Shown here piece after piece: positions 25,668 through 34,179 of a DNA stretch of 64,000 nucleotides. Numbering within the stretch: the stretch's first letter is position 1; each line of letters starts with the position of its first letter. The position numbers were made by a program, and so were the translations under genes. The notes beneath the pieces were generated by a model that was given only the letters and a program-made list of their open reading frames with translations, made no database searches and was not told the origin of the DNA. The stretch comes from Methylosinus trichosporium OB3b (GTDB lineage: Bacteria > Pseudomonadota > Alphaproteobacteria > Rhizobiales > Beijerinckiaceae): NCBI RefSeq assembly GCF_002752655.1, contig NZ_CP023737.1, positions 3,248,001 to 3,312,000 of the forward strand, read 5' to 3'.

Positions 25668-25691
25668 TGTTAACCAGGTCTCGACTATTCC
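25662..25691 (+). promoter_or_regulatory. Candidate promoter for the outer membrane beta-barrel gene
   Basis: TTGACT (25662-25667) and TATTCC (25686-25691) are 18 bp apart. The -35 half overlaps the 18-bp palindrome. This gives a leader of about 55-60 nt before ATG 25755. The -10 match is moderate. Confidence 0.45.
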
Positions 25692-25754
25692 GCCCTCTGC
25701 GCCGCTCACGCTCGAGCGGCGACAGTGTTTCGATCGAAACCTGGGGGAGGGACC

Positions 25755-26387
25755 ATGACTATCAAGAACAGCCTTTCGGCTATCGCGATCTCCGCCGCGC
25801 TGGCGGCGGGAGCCGCTCAGGCGGCCGATCTGCCGTCGCGCAAGGCGGCGCCGGACTTTGCGCCGCCGCCGCCGGTTTTCTCCTGGACCGGCGCCTATGT
25901 CGGCCTCAACGCGGGCGGCGCATTCAAGGCCGACAACGGCCTTGGCGGCGACTACAGCGGCGTCGTGGGCGGCGGCCAGATCGGCTATAATCTGCAGCTC
26001 TCGCCCCTGTTCGTCGTCGGCCTCGAGACCGACTTCCAGGGCACGAGCCTCAGCCGCAACACTTGGTTCGGACAGCAGGTGAGCCTGCCCTGGTTCGGCA
26101 CGGTGCGCGGCCGCGTCGGCGTCACCCTGTTCGACTCCCAGCTGCTGGCCTACGGCACGGGCGGTTTCGCCTATGGCGAGGTGAAGGCGCCGTGGTCCAG
26201 CGACACGCACACCGGCTGGACCGCCGGCGGCGGCGTCGAATGGGCGTTTCTGCCCAATTGGTCGGCGAAGGTCGAATATCTCTACACCGACCTCCAGAAC
26301 AACTCGGGCTGGGGTTGGGTCGCTCCGCAGCGCGCCAAGTTCCACACGGTCCGCGCCGGCGTGAACTATCACTTCAACCTGTTCTGA
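25755..26387 (+). CDS. Outer membrane beta-barrel protein (Omp25/Omp31-like porin family)
   Basis: The protein has 210 residues from ATG 25755, preceded by GGGGGAGGGA. A signal peptide (residues 1-23, cleaved after AAQAA) is clear. The mature part begins DLPSRKAAP and FSWTGAYVGLNAGGAF, the usual start of Omp25/Omp31 proteins in Rhizobiales. Alternating beta strands follow, ending VRAGVNYHFNLF with the terminal Phe needed for outer membrane insertion. It is likely a small eight-stranded barrel that helps envelope integrity. It is divergent from a TetR gene. Confidence 0.9.
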   Translation: MTIKNSLSAIAISAALAAGAAQAADLPSRKAAPDFAPPPPVFSWTGAYVGLNAGGAFKADNGLGGDYSGVVGGGQIGYNLQLSPLFVVGLETDFQGTSLSRNTWFGQQVSLPWFGTVRGRVGVTLFDSQLLAYGTGGFAYGEVKAPWSSDTHTGWTAGGGVEWAFLPNWSAKVEYLYTDLQNNSGWGWVAPQRAKFHTVRAGVNYHFNLF

Positions 26388-26395
26388 TCGGCCGC

Positions 26396-26430
26396 GCGCA
26401 TGACTCGCTGCGGGAGAGCGGGTCATGCGC
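26396..26430. terminator. Hairpin after the outer membrane protein gene
   Basis: GCGCATGACTCGCT (left arm) pairs with AGCGGGTCATGCGC (right arm) with one wobble position around a short loop, starting 9 bp after the gene. It lacks a T run but is a stable stem in a convergent gap. Confidence 0.55.
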
Positions 26431-26458
26431 GACGGGCGCGAAGAACACGGCGCAAAGA

Positions 26459-26497
26459 AAAGGGGCGAAGCGGCCGACCGGCTCGCTTCGCCCCTTT
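26459..26497. terminator. Strong bidirectional terminator between omp and tsf
   Basis: AAAGGGGCGAAGCG (26459-26472) pairs perfectly with CGCTTCGCCCCTTT (26484-26497) over an 11-nt loop. On the minus strand the stem is followed by TTTTCTTT, so it is a good intrinsic terminator for the rpsB-tsf operon. It can also stop plus-strand transcripts. Confidence 0.8.
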
Positions 26498-26520
26498 CGT
26501 TTGGCTCGACCTGCGGGCGG

Positions 26521-27444
26521 TCAGCCCTTGGCGGCGGCGGCGACCTCGGCGGCGAAGTCGCTCGTCTCCTTCTCGATGCCCTCGCCGAGCGCATAGCGCA
26601 GGAAGCCCTTGATCGCGATCGGCGAGCCGGCCTTGCCCTCGTGCTCCTTGAGAGTCTGGGCGATGGTCTTGCCGCTGTGATCCGGGTGGTTGGAGACCTG
26701 ATCGAGCAGCACGACCTCCTTGTAATAGGTCTTGAGGCCCGACTCGATGATCTTCTCCAGCACATGGGCCGGCTTGCCGGCGTTCTTCTCGGCGAGCAGC
26801 GCCTTCTCGCGCTCGATGGTCGCGGGATCGAGGCCGGAGGCGTCGAGCGCCAGCGGATTGGCGGAGGCGACATGCATGGCGATCTGCCGCGCCAGCGTCG
26901 ACAGCACCTCCTTGTCGCCCTTCGATTCGAGCGCGACGATCACCGCGATCTTGCCGAGTCCATCGGAGATCTGCGTGTGCACATAGCGGCTGACCGCGCC
27001 CTCGACGGCGAAGCCGCCGGCGCGGCGCAGCGTCAGATTCTCACCGATGGTGGCGATGCCGGAGGTGATCGCCTCGGCGACCGTGCCGCCGCCCGGATAG
27101 GCCTTGCCGGTGAGCTCCTCGGCGCTCGCGGCGCCGGAGCTGAGCGCGACGTCGGCGATCGTGCGGACGAGCTTCTGAAAGTCCTCGTTGCGCGCGACGA
27201 AGTCGGTCTCGGAATTCACCTCCACCACGACGCCGACGCCCTCGCCGACAATGGCGGCGACGAGGCCCTCGGCGGCGACGCGGCCGGACTTCTTGGCGGC
27301 CTTGGAGAGGCCCTTCTTGCGCAGCCAATCGACGGCCGCCTCGATGTCGCCATCGGTCTCGGTGAGAGCGGCCTTGCAATCCATCATGCCGGCGCCCGTG
27401 CTCTCGCGCAGGTCCTTGACGAGAGCGGCAGTGATCGTGGCCAT
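26521..27444 (-). CDS. tsf: Elongation factor Ts
   Basis: The 307-residue product begins [17 protein letters not shown]. The family blocks [17 protein letters not shown] and [18 protein letters not shown] are exact, and [15 protein letters not shown] marks the core. EF-Ts exchanges GDP for GTP on EF-Tu during translation in the cytoplasm. It is the second gene of the rpsB-tsf operon, 87 bp after rpsB, and ends at a strong terminator. Confidence 0.97.
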   Translation of the reverse strand: MATITAALVKDLRESTGAGMMDCKAALTETDGDIEAAVDWLRKKGLSKAAKKSGRVAAEGLVAAIVGEGVGVVVEVNSETDFVARNEDFQKLVRTIADVALSSGAASAEELTGKAYPGGGTVAEAITSGIATIGENLTLRRAGGFAVEGAVSRYVHTQISDGLGKIAVIVALESKGDKEVLSTLARQIAMHVASANPLALDASGLDPATIEREKALLAEKNAGKPAHVLEKIIESGLKTYYKEVVLLDQVSNHPDHSGKTIAQTLKEHEGKAGSPIAIKGFLRYALGEGIEKETSDFAAEVAAAAKG

Positions 27445-27531
27445 GGGTTCGACCCCTTGTAAGAGCGTTGGGCGCGCCGTCGGACCGACGGCGCGCGGAT
27501 CATTGGACGAGAATATGACGCTGGCGCGAAA

Positions 27532-28587
27532 TCAGGCCGTCGCCAGAGCGCGCGCCTGATCGATCCAGCCGTCGCGGGTGATGCGCCCGTTGAGCTTCAG
27601 ATCATGGTCGAGCTTCTCGATGTCGCCCGGCTGCATCGAGGCGACCTGCCAATAATGGAAGATGCCGCCGTCATTGAGCTTCTTGACCAGCTGCGGGCCG
27701 ACGCCATGCAGCTTGGCGAGATCGTCCGGGGCGCCGCGCGGCGCCGCCAGCAGCTCGAAGGGCTCGAGCGCGATGTCGACCTCGGCCGCGGCGTCGGCGG
27801 CGACGGTCTCGGGCGAGCGCAGATCCTCATGGACGGTCCCGAGCGCCGGCTCGGCCATCGGCGCCTCCATCGCGCCGATGTCCATGCCGGATAGGCCCTG
27901 GCTGCGCGAGATGCCGTCGATCGCCGCGCGCGCGATCAGATCGCAATAGAGCGCGATGGCGCGGCCGGCGTCGTCGTTGCCGGGGATCGGATAGGTGATG
28001 CCGTCCGGATCGCAATTGGTGTCGAGAATGGCGACGACCGGGATCTTGAGCCGGCCCGCCTCCTTGATGGCGAGCTGCTCCTTGTTCGTGTCGATGACGA
28101 ACAAGAGGTCCGGCGTGCCGCCCATGTCCTTGATGCCGCCAAGCGCCTTCTCCAGCTTTTCCTTCTCGCGCGTCAGCAGCAGGCGCTCTTTCTTGGTGAC
28201 GCCGCCGGAGCCGACCGAGAGCTGCTCGTCGAGCTTGCGGAGACGCTGGATGGAGCCGGAAATGGTCTTCCAATTGGTGAGCGTGCCGCCCAGCCAGCGG
28301 GAGTTGATGTAATATTGCGCGCTGCGCCGGGCGGCGTCGGCGATCTGGTCCTGCGCCTGACGCTTGGTGCCGACGAACAGCACGCGCCCGCCGCGCGCCA
28401 CCGTGTCGGAGACGACCTTCAGCGCCTGGTGCAGCAGCGGCACCGTCTGGGCGAGGTCGATGATGTGGATGTTGTTGCGCGCGCCGAAGATGAACGGCGC
28501 CATCTTCGGGTTCCAGCGATGCGACTGATGGCCGAAATGCGCGCCGGACTCGAGCAGTCCGCGCATGGTGAAATCGGGAAGCGCCAT
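27532..28587 (-). CDS. rpsB: 30S ribosomal protein S2 with C-terminal extension
   Basis: The start is ATG 28587 ([15 protein letters not shown]), since GGAG lies eight bases upstream and this is the family opening; it gives 351 residues. The S2 core (to about residue 235) has [20 protein letters not shown] and [18 protein letters not shown]. Beyond it is an extension of about 115 residues: an acidic linker and a helix-hairpin-helix-like part, [19 protein letters not shown]. coli S2 is about 240 residues; such extensions are known in alphaproteobacteria. S2 binds the 30S subunit near S1. It leads the rpsB-tsf operon. Confidence 0.96.
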   Translation of the reverse strand: MALPDFTMRGLLESGAHFGHQSHRWNPKMAPFIFGARNNIHIIDLAQTVPLLHQALKVVSDTVARGGRVLFVGTKRQAQDQIADAARRSAQYYINSRWLGGTLTNWKTISGSIQRLRKLDEQLSVGSGGVTKKERLLLTREKEKLEKALGGIKDMGGTPDLLFVIDTNKEQLAIKEAGRLKIPVVAILDTNCDPDGITYPIPGNDDAGRAIALYCDLIARAAIDGISRSQGLSGMDIGAMEAPMAEPALGTVHEDLRSPETVAADAAAEVDIALEPFELLAAPRGAPDDLAKLHGVGPQLVKKLNDGGIFHYWQVASMQPGDIEKLDHDLKLNGRITRDGWIDQARALATA

Positions 28588-28892
28588 TTTTTGTTTCTCC
28601 GGTTGAGCCACGGCGAAAGCGTCGAGGAGAGGCCGGACGCGCCGGCCACCGGAACGGGTCCTTGAAGCAGGAACCGCTTTGGACTTTCGCCTGTGAGATG
28701 GCCGGGCTTATAGGCGAGAACGCCGCAGCCGGCAAGGGGGCGAACGACAGCGAACGCCGGGCGCGCCGAAGCTCCCTCCCTGTGCGCGGCAGGCCGCAAA
28801 TTGGCCGATTTGTTCGGGACAGATCGCGGGCCTTCGGTCCGCTCACGGTCCGTATTAAGGTCCATTCGATCTCTCCAAGGAGTGTTTACATC
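28588..28892. other. Divergent leader region of rpsB and the small secreted protein
   Basis: This 305-bp gap lies between divergent genes and holds the rpsB promoter (listed separately) and a leader of about 110 nt with a GC-rich stem potential around 28630-28660. Leaders of rpsB can bind S2 for feedback control in other bacteria; that is only a possibility here. The plus-strand gene has CAAGGAGTG before its ATG. Confidence 0.5.
28707..28735 (-). promoter_or_regulatory. Promoter of the rpsB-tsf operon
   Basis: Read on the minus strand, TTGCCG (28735-28730) and TATAAG (28712-28707) are separated by exactly 17 bp. Both hexamers are close to the sigma-70 consensus. Transcription would begin near 28700, about 110 nt before the rpsB ATG. 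Confidence 0.65.
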
Positions 28893-29246
28893 ATGTCACG
28901 CAGCCTCATCGCCGCCTCGCTCGGCCTCGCCCTCGCTTTCGCGCTCGCGCCGACCCTCTCGCACGCCGCAAAGCGCCATGCGGCGCCGGCCGCCTCCCAG
29001 AGCGAGGATGCGGGCGACCCCGCCGCCGCCGGCCATGACGACGCCGCCGCCGCGGAGCAGGAGGCGGCCCAGCAGCAGCAGGCGGCCGAGGGCAAGGGCA
29101 AGCCCGCCAAGCGCGCTCACCACTCGAAGAAGTCCAAGGCGAAGGCGCATGATTCGGAGCGCAGCGACGCCGAGGCCGCCGCGGCTGCAGCCTCCGCCGC
29201 CGGGGCCGGCGCCGGCGCGGCGGCAGGCGGGCTCAGCGACGACTGA
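28893..29246 (+). CDS. Small secreted Ala/Lys/His-rich low-complexity protein
   Basis: The 117-residue product has a clear signal peptide (about residues 1-25, LGLALAFALAPTLSHAA). The mature part is low complexity: Ala/Gln/Glu runs, a basic middle (KRAHHSKKSKAKAH) and a Gly/Ala tail ending SDD. A ribosome binding site (AAGGAG) lies seven bases before the ATG. No family was recognised. It is probably periplasmic and disordered. It stands between rpsB and proA as a separate unit. Confidence 0.65.
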   Translation: MSRSLIAASLGLALAFALAPTLSHAAKRHAAPAASQSEDAGDPAAAGHDDAAAAEQEAAQQQQAAEGKGKPAKRAHHSKKSKAKAHDSERSDAEAAAAAASAAGAGAGAAAGGLSDD

Positions 29247-29320
29247 GCCGCGATCGCTCGAAGCCCGGCGCGAAGGGCCGCCCCTTTCGCGCCGGGGGCC
29301 TCTCGTGCTAGCGATGTGTT

Positions 29321-29380
29321 AGCGAGCCTGAAGGCTCGCGGTCCAGGGCTGCGCTCGGACCGCGAGCCTTCAGGCTCGCT
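29321..29380. repeat. Long inverted repeat, family copy 2 of 3
   Basis: Two perfect 24-nt arms (29321-29344 and 29357-29380) with the core GCGAGCCTGAAGGCTCGCGG enclose a 12-nt loop. It matches the element at 7874 in arms and loop length. It lies between the small secreted protein gene and proA. Confidence 0.85.
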
Positions 29381-29448
29381 CTTTCAGCCCTGTCGAATCG
29401 GTCGAATTTCACCAGCGCATCGCTGTTCGGCGAAGAGAGACGAAAGTC

Positions 29449-30741
29449 ATGGCGCAAGCGCAGAAGATCGACACCGCCGGCGCAGATGTCCAGGCGCTGA
29501 TGACCGGCATCGGCCACGCCGCCCGACGGGCCGCGCGCTCGGTCGCTCTCGCCCCGCGCGAGACCAAGGACGCGGCTTTGCGCGCCGCGGCGGACGAGCT
29601 GCGGCTGCGCACGCCGGACATTCTCGCCGCCAATGCGCTCGACGTCGCCGAGGCGCGGGCGCGCGGAACGGCCTCGTCCTTCCTCGATCGGCTGACGCTC
29701 GACCCTGGCCGGATCGAGGCCATCGCGCGCGGCCTCGAGGAGATCGCCGAGCTTCCCGATCCGGTCGGCCGCCTTCTCGCCCGCTTCGAGCGGCCCAACG
29801 GTCTCGTGATCGAGCGCGTCTCGACCCCGCTCGGCGTCATCGGCGTCATTTACGAGAGCCGCCCCAATGTCACCGCCGACGCCGGCGCGCTGTGCCTGAA
29901 GGCCGGCAACGCCGCGATTTTGCGCGGCGGCTCGGAGAGCCTGCGCTCCTCGCGCGGCATTCACGACTGTCTCACCGCGGGCCTGCGCGCAGCCGGCCTG
30001 CCAGAGGCGGCGATCTCGCTCGTTCCCGTCGCCGATCGCGACGCCGTCGGCGCCATGCTGGCCGGGCTCGACGGCAATATCGACGTCATCGTGCCGCGCG
30101 GCGGCAAAAGCCTCGTCGAGCGCGTGCAGCATGAGGCTCGCGTGCCGGTGTTCGCCCATCTCGAAGGGATCGTGCATGTCTACATCCATGCCGACGCCGA
30201 TCTCGACATGGCGCGGCGCATCGTGCTGAACGCCAAGATGCGCCGCACCGGCATTTGCGGCGCGGCCGAGACTCTGCTCATCGACCGCGCCTGCGCGGCG
30301 ACGCATCTTGCGCCGCTGGTGCAGGCGCTGCTCGACGCCGGCTGCGAGGTGCGCGGCGACGACGCCGCGCAGGCGACGGATCTGCGGGTCGTGCCCGCGA
30401 GCGAAGCGGATTGGCGCGCCGAATATCTCGATGCGATCATCGCAGCGCGCGTCGTCGACGGGCTCGATGCGGCGATCGCCCATATCGAGACCCATGGCTC
30501 GCATCACACCGATTGCATCGTCACGAACGACGAGGGCGCGGCGCGGCGCTTCCTGACGGAGGTCGATTCGGCGATCGTGCTGCACAACGCCTCGACGCAA
30601 TTCGCCGACGGCGGCGAGTTCGGCTTCGGCGCCGAGATCGGCATAGCGACCGGGCGGATGCATGCGAGGGGGCCGGTCGGCGTCGAGCAGCTGACATCGT
30701 TCAACTATCGCGTCCACGGCGCCGGCCAGGTGCGGGGGTGA
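29449..30741 (+). CDS. proA: Glutamate-5-semialdehyde dehydrogenase (gamma-glutamyl phosphate reductase)
   Basis: The protein has 430 residues, the usual ProA length. The catalytic block is [15 protein letters not shown], with the nucleophilic Cys. [18 protein letters not shown] and [16 protein letters not shown] are typical, as is the C-terminal [20 protein letters not shown]. It reduces gamma-glutamyl phosphate with NADPH in proline synthesis. In alphaproteobacteria proA is commonly followed by nadD; here two TIR genes lie between them. The start is ATG 29449 after GAGAGACGAAAGTC. Confidence 0.95.
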   Translation: MAQAQKIDTAGADVQALMTGIGHAARRAARSVALAPRETKDAALRAAADELRLRTPDILAANALDVAEARARGTASSFLDRLTLDPGRIEAIARGLEEIAELPDPVGRLLARFERPNGLVIERVSTPLGVIGVIYESRPNVTADAGALCLKAGNAAILRGGSESLRSSRGIHDCLTAGLRAAGLPEAAISLVPVADRDAVGAMLAGLDGNIDVIVPRGGKSLVERVQHEARVPVFAHLEGIVHVYIHADADLDMARRIVLNAKMRRTGICGAAETLLIDRACAATHLAPLVQALLDAGCEVRGDDAAQATDLRVVPASEADWRAEYLDAIIAARVVDGLDAAIAHIETHGSHHTDCIVTNDEGAARRFLTEVDSAIVLHNASTQFADGGEFGFGAEIGIATGRMHARGPVGVEQLTSFNYRVHGAGQVRG

Positions 30742-30768
30742 AGATTCCGGCGGAGTGGAGAGTCGATT

Positions 30769-31179
30769 TTGACCTATTCGATCTTCATCTCGCACGGCTG
30801 GCACGACAAATGGATCGCGCGCCAAATGGCGCGCCTCATCCAGGACGGCGGCGCTTCGGCCTTCATCGACATTTTCGACATCAAGAAAGGCGACCGCATA
30901 GAGTTACGAATTCGTGAGGGAATCGAAGGCTGCGATGAGCTCGTGGCGCTGCTGACCCCATGGTCCGTCGACCGTAATTGGGTCTGGACGGAGCTTTCGG
31001 CCGCCTGGGCCCTGCGGAAAAGATTTTTCGGCGTGCTCTACGGGATCACGATCGAGGAAATCGAGAGAAACCATGGCGGAATGGCCTGCCTCGGCCCGAC
31101 GAACGTCATTGCCCTCGACGATTACGAGGACTATCTTCGGGAGATGCTGGAGCGTGCGAGCCGCAGGGACCAAGGATGA
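30769..31179 (+). CDS. TIR-domain protein (first of an overlapping pair)
   Basis: The 136-residue product starts at TTG 30769 with GGAGTGGAG upstream. It is almost entirely a TIR domain: betaA SIFISHGWHDKW, a BB-loop region DIKKGDRIELRIREG, and SVDRNWVWTELSAAW, where Glu75 sits at the position of the catalytic Glu of NAD+-cleaving TIR enzymes. Bacterial TIR proteins often deplete NAD+ or make signalling nucleotides in phage defence; others only mediate protein contacts. It overlaps the next TIR gene by an ATGA junction. It has no extra sensor domain. Confidence 0.8.
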   Translation: MTYSIFISHGWHDKWIARQMARLIQDGGASAFIDIFDIKKGDRIELRIREGIEGCDELVALLTPWSVDRNWVWTELSAAWALRKRFFGVLYGITIEEIERNHGGMACLGPTNVIALDDYEDYLREMLERASRRDQG

Positions 31180-31553
31180 AATTTTTTCTTTCCCATGGCC
31201 AGGACGACCGCCGATACGCCGCTTCGCTCGCTGCCGAGATCGAGCGACGGGGTGGAACGGTTTGGCGCGACGCCGCTCTCTCTCCAGGCTCGTCTTGGGA
31301 AGACGGCTTGCGCAAGGCGATCGAATGCTCGGACGCGATGATTTTGGTGCTGCCGCAGACCGGCGCGAGCGGAGCCAATTTTGCCGTGTTTGAAGCTGGC
31401 GCAGCCAAAGCGCTCGGCAAGAAAGTCTTCGTCGTCGCGCCGAACGCCGATGGTCGCGACCTTCCGGTCAATATCGCCGACGTCGCGATCTTCGACGCCG
31501 CCAACAAACCTCTCGACGAGGTCGTGGGCGCGCTCATACGCTATGCGAGTTGA
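31176..31553 (+). CDS. TIR-like domain protein (second of an overlapping pair)
   Basis: The 125-residue protein (ATG 31176) is a compact TIR fold: MKFFLSHGQDDRRYAASL, a flexible loop DAALSPGSSWEDGLRKA, LVLPQTGASGANFAVFEAG with Glu73 at the catalytic position, and GKKVFVVAPNA. It belongs to a more divergent TIR group than its upstream partner. The start overlaps the stop of the first TIR gene (ATGA), so both are probably made together and may form a complex. nadD, an NAD+ synthesis gene, follows 60 bp downstream. Confidence 0.75.
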   Translation: MKFFLSHGQDDRRYAASLAAEIERRGGTVWRDAALSPGSSWEDGLRKAIECSDAMILVLPQTGASGANFAVFEAGAAKALGKKVFVVAPNADGRDLPVNIADVAIFDAANKPLDEVVGALIRYAS

Positions 31554-31613
31554 CGAGGCCTGCTCCTCGGGGCCGACGACAGAAGAACACTCCGGATTTC
31601 CTCAGGCTCGGAA

Positions 31614-32216
31614 GTGACTTCATTCCGCCTCCCGCCCCACGCGCCCGGCATGCGCATCGGCCTCTTCGGCGGCTCCTTCGACCCGCCGCACGAGGGGCAT
31701 TTCCATGTCTCGCGCGTCGCGCTGCGGCGCCTCGCGCTCGATCGCCTGTGGTGGCTGGCGACGCCGGGCAATCCACTCAAGCAGACCGCCGGACTGCAGC
31801 CGCTGAAGCAGCGCATCGCCGCCGCGCAGAAGATCGCGCGCGATCCGCGCATCGTCGTCACCGGGATCGAGGCCGAGATCGGCGCGCGCTACACCGCCGA
31901 CACTCTGCGCTATCTGCGCCGCCATTGTCCCGGCGTGCGCTTCGTCTGGATCATGGGCGCCGATAATCTGCTGCAGTTCGACCGCTGGCGCGACTGGCAG
32001 GAGATCGTGCGCACGACGCCGATCGCGGTCGTGGATCGCCCCGGCGCGACCTTCAGGGCGATATCGGCCAAAGCGGCGCAGCGTTTCGCCGGCGCGCGCC
32101 GGCGCGAGGAAGACGCCGCGCGTCTCGCCGACGCGCGGCCGCCGGCCTTCGTCTTTCTGCATGGCCCGCGCGTCGCGCAATCCTCGACGGCGCTGCGCAG
32201 CGCGCGCCGCGGTTGA
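31614..32216 (+). CDS. nadD: Nicotinate-nucleotide adenylyltransferase
   Basis: The protein has 200 residues from GTG 31614; an internal ATG at 31650 (MRIGLFGGSFDPPHEGH) is a possible shorter start since the fold begins there. GGSFDPPHEGHFHVSRVA is the nucleotidyltransferase motif (HxGH). IMGADNLLQFDRWRDW and the C-terminal SSTALRSARRG (normally SSTxIR) complete the active site. It adenylates nicotinate mononucleotide in NAD+ synthesis. rsfS, the usual downstream neighbour, is absent here. The gene ends one base from a convergent small gene. Confidence 0.93.
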   Translation: MTSFRLPPHAPGMRIGLFGGSFDPPHEGHFHVSRVALRRLALDRLWWLATPGNPLKQTAGLQPLKQRIAAAQKIARDPRIVVTGIEAEIGARYTADTLRYLRRHCPGVRFVWIMGADNLLQFDRWRDWQEIVRTTPIAVVDRPGATFRAISAKAAQRFAGARRREEDAARLADARPPAFVFLHGPRVAQSSTALRSARRG

Positions 32217-32480
32217 TCATCTGCGCTGGCTGCGCCGCTGCCACCACAGCAGCGCGGCGCCGAGGCCGATCATCGGCACGACGATCAGCACATAGGTCCA
32301 CACCATCCCTTCGTCGTAAGGGTGCTTGTCGTAGTAACCAAACTCCACCGCCTGCTGATAGGGATTGCGGAAGAAGAAGGTGACGAACACCCACATGGCG
32401 AGAATGACCGCCGTGAAGAAGACGAGCTGACGGCTGGCCAGAAAACGCGGAATGGGGTCCTTCGGCGGTTCGTCGGTCAT
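32217..32480 (-). CDS. Small two-helix membrane protein of unknown function
   Basis: The 87-residue product starts MTDEPPKDPIPRFLASR and has two hydrophobic segments (about residues 18-36 and 61-79), joined by RNPYQQAVEFGYYDKHPYDEG. It ends with a basic tail QRRSQRR. The family was not recognised. Its stop abuts the nadD stop with no gap, so the two transcripts must overlap at their ends. It is divergent from the SRPBCC/S2P-like pair by 177 bp. Confidence 0.65.
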   Translation of the reverse strand: MTDEPPKDPIPRFLASRQLVFFTAVILAMWVFVTFFFRNPYQQAVEFGYYDKHPYDEGMVWTYVLIVVPMIGLGAALLWWQRRSQRR

Positions 32481-32657
32481 GGACGGCTCCTCTCTATCGT
32501 TTCTGTCATTCGGCTCCGCCCTTCTGACACGAGCCGAGCAGGGGCGCGAGAGCAGGCGGTTTGATAGTCTATCACACCGCGATGCGGACGAGACGCCGCG
32601 CCGCCGCTCGACGTGTGCGGGCCGCTCATCGGGGCTCGAGGACCAGCAGGACCGATA
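32481..32657. promoter_or_regulatory. Divergent region upstream of the SRPBCC/S2P-like pair
   Basis: These 177 bp separate the small membrane protein from the first SRPBCC/S2P-like gene. A short AT-rich patch (TTTGATAGTCTATCAC, 32560-32575) contains GATAG/CTATC as a small inverted repeat and may be part of a promoter or operator. No full promoter was fixed. Confidence 0.4.
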
Positions 32658-34106
32658 ATGATTTCAGCATCCGAATTTTTCGAGGGCGCGACCGGCGAGA
32701 CACTCGTCTGGGCGCTCGGCATCGCCGCCATTTGTTGGATCGTCTTCCATGCGCCGCGCGGACGGCGCATGTTCCGACACCGACTCTCGATCTGCGCGCC
32801 GGCCGAGAAAATCTGGTCCGCTTTGACTCTCGAGCCCTCGCCACCGGACGGCTGGGGCGGCGCGGCGCAGGTCGAAAGCCAGAGTTTCGTCGAAGGCCCG
32901 CCGATCCGCCACGAGGCCGTGGTCGGCGTTTCGGGCCGAGCCGGACCGACCCGGACCACGCTCTCGCGCATCCTGCACATCGATCACGCGAAACGGCTGG
33001 AGAGCCAATGCGAATTGCTCGACGGCGTCGCGGCGACGCCGGCGCAGGCGACGCGCGTCAGCCTCCGTCTCGAGGAGGAGAAGGGGCTGACCCGGATCGA
33101 GCACGAGATCAGCCGAGAGGTCCGGGGGCTGCTCGGCCATTGGTCGCTATCTCGATTCTATGATCGCTATTGGGATCATATCCGCGCGCATTGCGAAGGC
33201 GCGTCGCCGCCGCCGATGTCGTTCCCGATGCGACGGACCGCGGCGTGGCTCGCCGTGGCGGCCGTCGTCGCCGGAGGCGTCGCGCTGGGCCGAGCGGAGA
33301 ACGCCGAGACCGGCTCGGGGCTCGTCATGCTCTTCGCGCTACTTCAGCTCGCGATCATCCTGCACGAGCTCGGTCACTTCCTCGCGATGCGCATGTTCGG
33401 GCATGGCGATGCGAGGATGACGCTCCTCCCCTTTTTCGGCGTCGCAACGCTCGGCGCGCGCCGCGCGTCGAGCCGGTACGAACGCGCGATGTCCGCGCTC
33501 TGCGGTCCGGGTCTGTCGGCCCTCGCGGCGCTGGCGCTCACGCCTCTCGCGCAATGGGGCCTCGATGCGATCCCTGTCGATTGCGGCGGCTTATCCGCCG
33601 AGACCGACGACGATCCGATCTCGACGGTCCGAGACTGCGCGCCGGTCATTGCCGTGCTCATGATCTTCTACAATCTCGTGCAGCTCGCTCCCGTCGGCTC
33701 GCTCGACGGCGCGGCGATCGTCGGCGCTCTCGCTCGCAGCCGCGCGACGCGCGCTCTCCTCGGCGCCGCTCTTCTCTCTGGGGTCGGCGTCGCATCGGCG
33801 ATCGCGGGGTCGGCGACGTTCGCCGGCGCCGTCGCCGCGGTGGCGGCCGTGACATGGGCCTATGCGATGCTCACGCCCGACACGCTCGATCGTCGATCGG
33901 AGCCGATGAGCAGCGGCCAGCTCGCCGTCACCTTCGCGGCGCTCCTTTTGACGATCGCCGCCTATGTCGTCGCATCCCGCGCGCTGCTGCCGGAGTTCGT
34001 GAACAAGATCATGCAGCAACAGCGATGCGACCATGCGCCTGCGACCAGTGACGACGGACCGCCGTCTCTGTATCCGGTGCGCGACACGCGCGTCATGGCG
34101 CCGTGA
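32658..34106 (+). CDS. Membrane protein joining an SRPBCC-like domain to a site-2-protease-like region (copy A)
   Basis: The start is ATG 32658 (MISASEFFEGATGETLVW), giving 482 residues. An N-terminal helix (about 13-32) is followed by a soluble SRPBCC-like domain (about 40-180, RHRLSICAPAEKIWSALTLE). The membrane part carries LAIILHELGHFLAMRMFG, with the zinc motif HELGH at 236-240, as in M50 site-2 proteases. The second S2P motif reads QLAPVGSLDG (342-351): the usual Asn is replaced by Gln, though the Asp remains. Function is unknown; it may be a protease with an unusual sensor or a degenerate copy. The neighbour at 34180 is a full paralogue. Confidence 0.75.
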   Translation: MISASEFFEGATGETLVWALGIAAICWIVFHAPRGRRMFRHRLSICAPAEKIWSALTLEPSPPDGWGGAAQVESQSFVEGPPIRHEAVVGVSGRAGPTRTTLSRILHIDHAKRLESQCELLDGVAATPAQATRVSLRLEEEKGLTRIEHEISREVRGLLGHWSLSRFYDRYWDHIRAHCEGASPPPMSFPMRRTAAWLAVAAVVAGGVALGRAENAETGSGLVMLFALLQLAIILHELGHFLAMRMFGHGDARMTLLPFFGVATLGARRASSRYERAMSALCGPGLSALAALALTPLAQWGLDAIPVDCGGLSAETDDDPISTVRDCAPVIAVLMIFYNLVQLAPVGSLDGAAIVGALARSRATRALLGAALLSGVGVASAIAGSATFAGAVAAVAAVTWAYAMLTPDTLDRRSEPMSSGQLAVTFAALLLTIAAYVVASRALLPEFVNKIMQQQRCDHAPATSDDGPPSLYPVRDTRVMAP

Positions 34107-34179
34107 CGCGCGATCTCGCTTTCGCTTAAGCCTCTGTGAACCTCGCATCGGCATGGTGTCGTCGTGAAAGGGGACCGTC

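Noticed and set aside
27425-27460. A tRNA-like TTCGA sequence near the tsf start
   Set aside because: No acceptor, anticodon or D-arm pairing surrounds it; it is just the tsf leader.
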